Shown here piece by piece: positions 19,037 through 26,473 of a stretch of DNA of 64,000 bases; within the stretch, counting starts at the first letter, position 1, and each line of letters opens with the position of its first letter. The translations under genes and the position numbers were made by a program. The stretch covers positions 16,135 through 80,134 of the forward strand of contig DIZF01000016.1 in NCBI GenBank assembly GCA_002427815.1. Direction: 5' to 3'. This DNA comes from Ramlibacter tataouinensis. Its GTDB lineage: Bacteria > Pseudomonadota > Gammaproteobacteria > Burkholderiales > Burkholderiaceae_C. The notes beneath the pieces were generated by a model, which ran no database searches, had not been told where the DNA came from, and saw only the letters and a list, made by a program, of their open reading frames with translations.

Positions 19037-21127
19037 TCAGAATGGAACGACGAAATCCCGCGACGTAATCACGCCTCCTGGGGTCGTAACCTTGACGTTG
19101 ATGATGTCGCCCGCCCCACACTGCTGAAAGCCCGCCGTCAAAGCAAGTGGCGAGATTGAATTACCAACAACGAAACTGGTGGCACCAACCATTACACAGC
19201 TGTTGCTGTCTTTCGTCCGGTCAACCGCCCCCAAAAGAATAGTGCTGCCGGTCGGAACGCTGTTTCCAAAGTCATCGCCAACCACGAGGTCCAACCCTAC
19301 GATCGCACTGGTGGTGACCGAAGAGGTGCCCACCACGGTCGTGGTACTCACCGGGGCCTGAAAAGTGCCATTGATGACGGCATGGCTCGAGGCGAATATT
19401 ACGATTGCCTGCCTGCGTACATCGGCCGCGCCCCATACGCCGTCGCCAGTTTGCGGCGAAGGCGTGATGCCGGTACCGCCGAGGCAGGCGGCCTCTGCCA
19501 GCCTCGGCACCGAAAACTCGCCCACGTCAAAAACACCGTTTTCGTTGTCGTCCCGGTAGGCCGTGCCCAGGTCGGTAAAGGCTTCACTGCAGTCGTACAC
19601 GTTATTGAAGTTGGCATCGACAAAGTCTTCCTCTCCAGCCGAATAGGCCAGTATGGAAACCCGATTGGTCGCTGGACGTGGATTCTGGGAACGAATTTGC
19701 ACGGAGCATTGAGAATTCCCGGGATTACTGAAGAGTCCGGTGAGAGGGTCTTTGGTCCCTCCCGTATAGCACACGGGCGGAATCATGACACCGCCCTCGG
19801 TAACGAAGTTCACCGCGGTTCCATCGGGCACCGGGTTGCCTTGGCGATCAGCCAGGGACATGGTGACATTCGACAGCGCTCCGTCGTTCACTGCGCCTTC
19901 GATCGAAAACTTCTCGAGCGAAAGGCTCACTCGCGACTGAACCGCACGACCCGACGCAATCGTCAGGATGGAAGAGTCCGTCTGGATCAACGGGTTTGAA
20001 ATCAGCGCAGCGTTCACTACCACGTTGGTAGGCACCGTGCCCGAATAAACGGGTACTGAAACTTTCCCATCCGCGTCGGTGATCAACGTCACCGGATCGG
20101 TATTTCCCGCGGTTCCAAATGTCGCCTTTGGAATGCCGCCATTCAACGTTTTCAATGCCAGTCGCACCGCCTGCCCTGGCAAGGCGGCCCCAACAGCGTT
20201 CACCAGTTTGAATTGAGCTATTGCAGTCGTTGGCCCTCCCGAGTTGGCCAAGAATATTGTTGACGGGTTCACGCCGACAAAGCTCATGTTGGTGGCCGGC
20301 GCAGCGGTGATACTCAGCGATTTGGTAACTACCGCTGACCCGACCGTGCTCGCGTTGATTACAACCGTCTGGCCGCCGCAGCCCAAAGTACTGACGGTAG
20401 TTGTCCCGGGGACGTCAGTGGCCGTATAGCTCACCGCCACTAGCCCACTGCTGTCGGTGGACGCGGTCGCGGGCACGATCTGACCACAAGATGCACTGAA
20501 GCTGACCTGAACCGGCGTCGTCGTGGCGGCCGCCCCATTGATATTCGCCTGCACCGTCACCTGCCGTGTCCCGTAGGCGGCCAGCGTTGATGCACCTACA
20601 TCCAGGTTTGTCAGCGTGATGTTGTTCACTGAAAGCTGGTAACCGAGAAAAGCGGAAACGACCGTGTCGCTCGCCGGGGGCGTGGACCCGTCAGGGAAGG
20701 TGGTGAATGTCCCGGCTCTGTAGGTATAAGTGCCAGCCAGCGAACCGGCGCCTGTCGCGAGAAGCGATGCTCGGGCCAATTTGATCGTGGCAACGCCTGC
20801 CGAATTGGTCAGCGCGGTGTTGCCTTCAGGGAAAAGAAGCTTGGCTTGGTCATCGGCAACGTCCACGACCTGATTGGCCATCGGTATTCCACCCGGGTCA
20901 GTCACCGTTGCCATCAGCAGCGTGTAGCCAGAGGCGCTGATCGAATTGGTTGGAGCACCGGACGAATCCTGCATTGCCAACTTCAGGACCGGGTTCTTCG
21001 GGACTGCCGCGACTGGCGGGACTGGCGCACTGCTCCCCGTAACCGCACCTGGCGACCCTCCCCCGCCGCCGCAGGCGGAGACGAACACAGCGGTTAGAAG
21101 AATCAACAGATAGGTGAAAGAACGCAT
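19037..21127 (-). CDS. Large Ig-like repeat lipoprotein next to pilQ
   Basis: Predicted lipoprotein of 696 residues and unknown function. The start at 21127 gives a signal peptide ending in a lipobox (VSAC, Cys19) followed by a Gly-rich linker (GGGGGSPG). The body contains at least three bacterial Ig-like (Big_1-type) units of about 100 residues, recognised by repeats of the pattern SxxGVATIK, DSSGLVAVSYT and DADGKVSVPV. Near residues 500-535 two acidic loops, DANFNNVYD and DDNENGVFD, resemble EF-hand/calcium loops. Ser, Thr and Val dominate and base composition is visibly less GC-rich than its neighbours. Its place between pilQ and aroK suggests a pilus-related or surface role, which is inference. 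Confidence 0.75.
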   Translation of the reverse strand: MRSFTYLLILLTAVFVSACGGGGGSPGAVTGSSAPVPPVAAVPKNPVLKLAMQDSSGAPTNSISASGYTLLMATVTDPGGIPMANQVVDVADDQAKLLFPEGNTALTNSAGVATIKLARASLLATGAGSLAGTYTYRAGTFTTFPDGSTPPASDTVVSAFLGYQLSVNNITLTNLDVGASTLAAYGTRQVTVQANINGAAATTTPVQVSFSASCGQIVPATASTDSSGLVAVSYTATDVPGTTTVSTLGCGGQTVVINASTVGSAVVTKSLSITAAPATNMSFVGVNPSTIFLANSGGPTTAIAQFKLVNAVGAALPGQAVRLALKTLNGGIPKATFGTAGNTDPVTLITDADGKVSVPVYSGTVPTNVVVNAALISNPLIQTDSSILTIASGRAVQSRVSLSLEKFSIEGAVNDGALSNVTMSLADRQGNPVPDGTAVNFVTEGGVMIPPVCYTGGTKDPLTGLFSNPGNSQCSVQIRSQNPRPATNRVSILAYSAGEEDFVDANFNNVYDCSEAFTDLGTAYRDDNENGVFDVGEFSVPRLAEAACLGGTGITPSPQTGDGVWGAADVRRQAIVIFASSHAVINGTFQAPVSTTTVVGTSSVTTSAIVGLDLVVGDDFGNSVPTGSTILLGAVDRTKDSNSCVMVGATSFVVGNSISPLALTAGFQQCGAGDIINVKVTTPGGVITSRDFVVPF

Positions 21128-21158
21128 GGTGGAACTCGTGGGTGGTTTTGACTTGGGC

Positions 21159-23279
21159 TTAGCGTGCGGCTGCGCGGTCTGCAATCATTTTGGGGGTGAT
21201 GAAAACCAGCATTTCCTGCTTGTTGGAAGTGCGCTGCGTGTTCTTGAAGAGATTCCCAACCCCCGGCAGATCACCCAGGAAGGGAACCTTCGCCTCGTTC
21301 TCGGATTCCGTGAGCTCGAAAATGCCGCCGATGACGACGGTGCCGCCGTTTTCCACCAGCACCTGGGTCTTGATGTGCTTGGTGTTGATGGCGATGCCGG
21401 CGGCGGTGGTCTCGCCGCGGCTGTCCTTGTTGATGTCCAGGTCCAGGATGATGTTGCCCTCGGGCGTGATCTGCGGCGTCACTTCCAGCTTCAGCGTGGC
21501 CTTGCGGAAAGCCACCGAGGTGGCGCCGCTCGACGTCGCCATCTGGTACGGGAATTCCGTGCCCTGCTCGATCATCGCCTTGGTCTGGTCCGCGGTCACG
21601 ATGCGCGGGCTCGAAACCAGCTTGCCCTTGCCATCGGCTTCAAGTGCGGACAGCTCGAGGTTCAGGAAACGGTTCGCCGCCGCGCTGAACAGCGAAATGG
21701 CGAAACTGGACGGGGTGAAGCCGCCCTGACCCACCGCCGGCAGGTTGACGAAGGATGTGTTGATGGTGTTCAGCGTGCCCGACGATTCCGTCGTCGTCGC
21801 AGAGACCGCGTCATAGCTACCTCCAAGTGCGATCCGGCTGTTGCTTCCCACTGCGTAACCAGCATCACCACCCCGTATCCCCCGCAAGTCGCTGCCGCCA
21901 AGACGCACGCCCAGCGATTTGCCGAAGGTGTCGGATGCCTCGACGATGCGCGCTTCGATCAGCACCTGCCGTACCGCGATGTCCAGCTTGCCGATGAGCT
22001 CCTGCACCTGCTCCAGGCGCGACGGGATGTCCGTGACGAACAGCTGGTTGGTACGCGGTTCGGCGATCACGCTGCCCCGCATACTGAGAATGCGTGCAGC
22101 GCCGGTGCCGGATGTGATTTGTGTGGCGATCTCGACCGCCTTGGTGTAGTTGAGCTGGAACGACTGTGTTCTCAATTGCTCCAGGTTCTGGATCGCGTTG
22201 CGGGACTCCAGGTCCAGCTTCTCCTTGGCCGCGATCTCGTCCTTCGGAGCGATCCAGAGCACGTTGCCGCTCTTGCGCATGCCCAGGCCCTTGGCCTGCA
22301 ACACGATGTCCAGCGCCTGGTCCCAAGGCACATCCTTCAGGCGCAGGGTCACGGCACCGGTGACCGAGTCGGAGGTAACGACGTTGAAGTTCGTGAAATC
22401 GGCAATGACCTGCAGCAGCGCCCGCACCTCGATGTTCTGGAAGTTCAAGGACAGCTTTTCGCCGGTAAAGCCGGGCCCCTGGCTGAGCTTGGTGGGATCG
22501 ATCTTGAGCGGGCGCACCTCGACCACGAACTGGTTGTCGCTCTGGTACGCGCTGTGCTCCCAGGCACCCCTGGGTTCGATCACGACCCGGACCCGGTCGC
22601 CAGTCTGAAAGGTCGTCACGGTGTTTACTGGCGTGCCAAAGTCCGAAACGTCCAGTCGACGGCGCAGCCCCTCCGGCAGCGACGACTTCAGGAATTCCAC
22701 CACCAGGTTCTGGCCCTGCTGGTGGATGTCCACGCCCACCTGGTTGTTGGGCAGGGAAACAATGATGCGCCCGGAATTGTCGGTACCGCGCCTGAAATCG
22801 ATGTCGCGAATGGGCTGGGCCTCAACATTGCGGCTTTCGGCGAAAACGGGCGCAATGCTGGTCGATGGCCCGGCCACGGCGACGGAGTCGAGCACCACCA
22901 GTAACGACTTGCCCTGCAACTGCGCGTTGTAGGGGACGGCGGACTTGAGGTTCAGGACGAGGCGGGTGCGCTCACCGGCCTGCACCACGTTGACCGAACG
23001 CAGGTTGCCCTGATTGATTTCGACCGTGGACCGGCCCAGTCCGTTGGTGGCGCCCGGAATGTCAAGCGCGATGCGCGCCGGCGCCTGGATCGCAAAACCG
23101 ACGGGAACCGCCTGGAGCGGCTGCGAGAAATCGACGCGGACCACCTCGACCCCACCCTGGATCGAACTGGTCACGGATTCGACCACGTTCTGGGCGAAAG
23201 CCGACAGGCACCCGCCCGCCAGCCAGAAAAGCAAAGCCCATGCTCCCGCCCTGCGCCAGGTGATCAAGTTGTTCTTCAT
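21159..23279 (-). CDS. pilQ: PilQ, type IV pilus secretin
   Basis: Outer-membrane secretin through which type IV pili emerge. With the start at 23279 (AGAGAGG upstream, ATGA overlap with pilP) it has 706 residues: a Sec signal peptide, two AMIN-like domains (about 45-260), a secretin/TonB short N-terminal domain (FTGEKLSLNFQNIEVRALLQVIADF), an N1-type domain and the C-terminal secretin domain with VLIEARIVEAS, SPRIVTADQTKAMIEQGTE and a conserved KTQVLVENGGTVVIGGI. It closes the pilMNOPQ operon. Confidence 0.97.
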   Translation of the reverse strand: MKNNLITWRRAGAWALLFWLAGGCLSAFAQNVVESVTSSIQGGVEVVRVDFSQPLQAVPVGFAIQAPARIALDIPGATNGLGRSTVEINQGNLRSVNVVQAGERTRLVLNLKSAVPYNAQLQGKSLLVVLDSVAVAGPSTSIAPVFAESRNVEAQPIRDIDFRRGTDNSGRIIVSLPNNQVGVDIHQQGQNLVVEFLKSSLPEGLRRRLDVSDFGTPVNTVTTFQTGDRVRVVIEPRGAWEHSAYQSDNQFVVEVRPLKIDPTKLSQGPGFTGEKLSLNFQNIEVRALLQVIADFTNFNVVTSDSVTGAVTLRLKDVPWDQALDIVLQAKGLGMRKSGNVLWIAPKDEIAAKEKLDLESRNAIQNLEQLRTQSFQLNYTKAVEIATQITSGTGAARILSMRGSVIAEPRTNQLFVTDIPSRLEQVQELIGKLDIAVRQVLIEARIVEASDTFGKSLGVRLGGSDLRGIRGGDAGYAVGSNSRIALGGSYDAVSATTTESSGTLNTINTSFVNLPAVGQGGFTPSSFAISLFSAAANRFLNLELSALEADGKGKLVSSPRIVTADQTKAMIEQGTEFPYQMATSSGATSVAFRKATLKLEVTPQITPEGNIILDLDINKDSRGETTAAGIAINTKHIKTQVLVENGGTVVIGGIFELTESENEAKVPFLGDLPGVGNLFKNTQRTSNKQEMLVFITPKMIADRAAAR

Positions 23280-23818
23280 TTCGACCTCTCTTGCAGCTGC
23301 AATGTGGCTGTCCGTTCGATCCATTCGCCGGCTGCGTCCTGCACGATTTCGCGCAGGACCAACTCAGTTTCGCCCACCTTGACGATCTTGCCGAAGTTCT
23401 GTCCGAGATAGTTGCCGGGACGAACCTGATAGAGCAGGTTGTCGACACGGACCAGCGCCACCGGCTTGCCCTCCTTGATCAGACTGCCCACCATCACCAT
23501 CGTGTCCAGGGGGTGGGCCTCAAGAGGCTCTTTTCGCCGTGACAGCTCGGGCGCCACCAGCGCCGCGTTCGAGGTGGACTGGGACGATTCGCGCTTGAGC
23601 GCCTGCGTCAGCTTCAGGTTGCTGAACGGGTCGGTCGCCCCCTCCTGCGTGTAAGCCTGCGGCGCGAATTTCTTCGGCTCCGGGATCGGCTGGACCTTCG
23701 GTTTGGTCTGCGCCCGCTGTTCGCTCATCCAGGCCTGCAGCTCCTCCTGTCCCGACGGACTGCAGGCACCGAGCATCAGCGACACGACAAGCACCGTGGT
23801 TGCGGTCTTGGCACTCAT
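23276..23818 (-). CDS. pilP: PilP, type IV pilus inner-membrane lipoprotein
   Basis: Lipoprotein that links the PilMNO platform to the PilQ secretin. The signal peptide ends in a lipobox (LGAC, Cys19); a disordered segment with KPKVQPIPEPKKF follows, then the compact PilP domain with PLDTMVMVGSLIKEGKPVALV and QVRPGNYLGQNFGKI. At 180 residues it is the usual size. It overlaps both pilO and pilQ by ATGA. Confidence 0.95.
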   Translation of the reverse strand: MSAKTATTVLVVSLMLGACSPSGQEELQAWMSEQRAQTKPKVQPIPEPKKFAPQAYTQEGATDPFSNLKLTQALKRESSQSTSNAALVAPELSRRKEPLEAHPLDTMVMVGSLIKEGKPVALVRVDNLLYQVRPGNYLGQNFGKIVKVGETELVLREIVQDAAGEWIERTATLQLQERSK

Positions 23819-24486
23819 TTTTTCTTGGCCCCCGGAGTCACCTTGCGCTGCGCTGCAACTTCGTCGCCGTCCAGATAGCGGAAGGTCTTCGCGGTCGCAT
23901 CCAGAGTCAGGACGCCGTCCTTGGCTGGTGTCACGACGACGTTGTTCAGCGTCACGATCCGCGACAGGTTGGCGATGTCGGACGCGAACGCCCCAATGTC
24001 GTGAAAACGACCAGTGACACGCAGCGCAATGGGCAGTTCAGCGTAGTACTCCTTGACGCTGACACTTCCCGGCCGGAACAGCTCGAAGCTCAGGCTGCGG
24101 CCCAAACCGGCCTGGTTGATGTCGGACAGCAATGCGTCCATCTCCGCCTTGCTCGGCAACTGCTTTTCCAGTTGCGTCACGTATTGTTGGACCTGCTCGC
24201 GCTGCTTCTTCAACACTTCGAGGTTGACGGCCTGCGCCAGTTTTTTCTTGTAGTCCTCGCGCAAGGTGACTTCCTTCTTGCGTTCCGCTTCGAGCTCGTC
24301 GTTCGAGCCGTTGAGCCAGACGAACCACAGCACCACCACGATGGCGGCCATGATGAACAGGCACAGTGCGAAGCGCGGCAATGCGGGCCAGCTGCCCGGA
24401 TCCTTGGGGTTGAGACCGCGGAACTGGCCCAGCAGGGCCTGCTGGATCTCTGCGACACTCTTTTTCGGTTTGGATGTTTCTGCCAT
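23815..24486 (-). CDS. pilO: PilO, type IV pilus alignment protein
   Basis: Bitopic inner-membrane protein that pairs with PilN. The 223 residues comprise a short cytoplasmic N-terminus (about 1-40), one membrane helix (RFALCLFIMAAIVVVLWFVW, about 44-63), a coiled coil (about 66-110, rich in Lys, Glu and Gln) and a ferredoxin-like domain with LLSDINQAGLGRSLSFELFRPG. It begins 5 bp after pilN. Confidence 0.95.
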   Translation of the reverse strand: MAETSKPKKSVAEIQQALLGQFRGLNPKDPGSWPALPRFALCLFIMAAIVVVLWFVWLNGSNDELEAERKKEVTLREDYKKKLAQAVNLEVLKKQREQVQQYVTQLEKQLPSKAEMDALLSDINQAGLGRSLSFELFRPGSVSVKEYYAELPIALRVTGRFHDIGAFASDIANLSRIVTLNNVVVTPAKDGVLTLDATAKTFRYLDGDEVAAQRKVTPGAKKK

Positions 24487-24491
24487 GGGGA

Positions 24492-25130
24492 TCAGGTCCT
24501 GGCGGGTGCGGAAGCGCGGGCGACAGGGGCCGAAGCACCACTGGCCCGCGTAGCGGCTTGTCGTGCCTCGCTGGCGCGCAGCAGCTTCACCTTCATCGTG
24601 AAGTTCGAGACCCGGCGCAGGTCACGCGGCGACAGCGCAACGGTGGCGGCCGTGATTTCGACCAGTTCCGGCCGGCTCAACCAGGGACTGCGGTTGCCCA
24701 GGTTGCGCAACAATTCCGATACCCGCTCGTTGGACTGGGCCACGCCCTGAATCGACACGATCTGGTTCTCCTGCTTCAGGCTGGTGACGTACACACCGTC
24801 GGGCAGCTGCTTGACGAGCTCGTTCAACAGGTAGACCGGCATGTTGCGGTCGGCCTGGAGGTCTTCCACGGCCTGCTGGCGCGCGCGCAGGGCGGCAATC
24901 TCGGACTGCAGGGTGGCGATGTCCTTGATTTGCCCCTCCAGCCGCGTAATCTCTCCGGAGAGAACCGTATTCCTGCCCTGCTGATCCGCAATCTGGGCGG
25001 CAAACCACACATAGACTCCCCCGGCGACCAACACCCCCGCAAGAGCCGACACCACCAACGCCGCAAAGAACGCTTCGCGCCGGCGCTTGCGAGCGGCCTC
25101 GCGGTGAGGCAGTAGGTTGATCAGAATCAC
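24492..25130 (-). CDS. pilN: PilN, type IV pilus assembly protein
   Basis: Inner-membrane partner of PilM and PilO. It begins with the conserved cytoplasmic PilM-binding motif INLLPHREAARKRRREAFF (residues 3-21), then a membrane helix (about 24-46), a coiled coil (about 50-85) and a ferredoxin-like domain including VYLLNELVKQLPDGVYVTSL. A C-terminal tail rich in Ala and Arg extends past the fold. The start is GTG at 25130 (GTGA overlap with pilM). Confidence 0.95.
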   Translation of the reverse strand: MILINLLPHREAARKRRREAFFAALVVSALAGVLVAGGVYVWFAAQIADQQGRNTVLSGEITRLEGQIKDIATLQSEIAALRARQQAVEDLQADRNMPVYLLNELVKQLPDGVYVTSLKQENQIVSIQGVAQSNERVSELLRNLGNRSPWLSRPELVEITAATVALSPRDLRRVSNFTMKVKLLRASEARQAATRASGASAPVARASAPART

Positions 25131-26206
25131 TGCAGGAACCTCCGCATGGCCAGACCGCAGGAGGTCAGGTAGGACGGCGCTTCGCGTCTCATCTTCTTTT
25201 CGCGCACCGCATCGCCCACCTCCATGCCCTCGAATGGATTGGCCAGGTTGCAGGGAAACGACGTCTGCATGGTGACCGCGTCGGTCAGGCCCGGCAACGC
25301 GGCCGAGCCGCCGGCCAGCATCACGTAGTCCACCTTGTTGTGGGGTGTGCTGGTGAAGAAGAACTGCAGGGCTCGGGCGACTTCCTGGGCCATGCTTTCG
25401 ACAAAGGGCTTGAGGACCCCGGACGCGTAATCCTCTGGCAGGTCGCCGTTGCGCTTCTTGGCCTCGGCTTCTTCCGGCGAGAAGCCGTACTGCCGCACGA
25501 TGAGCTGGGTCAGCTGGGCGCCCCCGAAAGCCTGATCGCGATCGTAGAGCACCTCATCGTTGCGGATGACCTGCATGCTGGTGGTGAAGGCGCCCACCTC
25601 GAACAGGGCCACCATGGTGTCGATGCCCTGGTTCGGCAGGGCCTGGATCAGCCGCCCGGCGGCCACGCGCGAAGCGTAGGAGTCCACATCGACAATGATC
25701 GGCTTGAGGCCCGCCGCTTCGGCCAGCCCCTGGCGATCCTGCACCTTTTCCTTGCGCGACGCGGCGATCAGAACCTCCACATCGCCGGCCGAGGTCGAAC
25801 TCGGCCCGATGACGCAGAAGTCGAGGCTCACCTCATCCAGTGAAAAGGGAATGTACTGGTTGGCTTCCGCCTCCACCTGCACTTCCAGGTCCTGCTCGGA
25901 CAGCCCGCCGGGGAGGATGATCTTCTTGGTGATCACCGCCGATGGCGGGAGGGCCATCGCCACATTTCGGGTGCGGGTCCCGCTTTTCTTGACCACCCGC
26001 CGCATGGCTTCTGCCACCTCTTCGAACTTTTCGACGTTGCCGTCGGTAATCCAACCTCGCTCCAGCGGCTCGATGGCGCAGCGTTCCAGCACCAGGTTGC
26101 CCGCTTTGTCACGGCCGAGCTCAACCAGTTTGACACTGGAAGAGCTGATATCCAAGCCCAGCAGTGGTGCGGGTTGACGGCTAAACAACGACCCCAAAGA
26201 GATCAA
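25127..26206 (-). CDS. pilM: PilM, actin-like type IV pilus protein
   Basis: Cytoplasmic FtsA/actin-like ATPase that binds PilN and organises the pilus machine. The phosphate-1 motif is LLGLDISSSSVKLVELG (about 15-31), a nucleotide region FCVIGPSS and the phosphate-2-like ALFEVGAFTTSMQVI near 206 follow, and the adenosine motif is VMLAGGSAALPGL near 295. The start codon is TTG at 26206 with CAGGAGACTGAA just before it, a convincing ribosome-binding site. First gene of the operon, divergent from mrcA. Confidence 0.95.
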   Translation of the reverse strand: MISLGSLFSRQPAPLLGLDISSSSVKLVELGRDKAGNLVLERCAIEPLERGWITDGNVEKFEEVAEAMRRVVKKSGTRTRNVAMALPPSAVITKKIILPGGLSEQDLEVQVEAEANQYIPFSLDEVSLDFCVIGPSSTSAGDVEVLIAASRKEKVQDRQGLAEAAGLKPIIVDVDSYASRVAAGRLIQALPNQGIDTMVALFEVGAFTTSMQVIRNDEVLYDRDQAFGGAQLTQLIVRQYGFSPEEAEAKKRNGDLPEDYASGVLKPFVESMAQEVARALQFFFTSTPHNKVDYVMLAGGSAALPGLTDAVTMQTSFPCNLANPFEGMEVGDAVREKKMRREAPSYLTSCGLAMRRFLQ

Positions 26207-26473
26207 TTCAGTCTCCTGAAACTAGACATTTCAAGGCGTAACAAACTTAAGATTTCACTTGAATGCTAGCAGTAACATCCTTGTCAGCAAAGGATTTTTC
26301 CGTTTGTGGTCGTTTCGGGCGTTGCCAAAATCCGACGGCACAAGCTGCGATACTGGCAACCCAGCGCGTGCAAGCCCGCACTCACAACGGATGACTTTGT
26401 GACCGGCCTCGCGCGCGACGGTCTTCGAGGCGCCATTTTTATAATGGGCCGCAGCGACGCAACCTGGATCAAT
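26207..26473. promoter_or_regulatory. Divergent intergenic region between pilM and mrcA
   Basis: This 267-bp gap separates the pil operon from mrcA and must hold promoters for both. On the minus strand a weak pair TTGCTG (26285-26290) and TAGCAT (26263-26268), 16 bp apart, could serve pilM. The pilM-proximal part is distinctly AT-rich. No convincing promoter for mrcA and no clear repeat was found. An in-frame extension of mrcA (from 26306) covers part of it but looks non-conserved. Confidence 0.35.
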
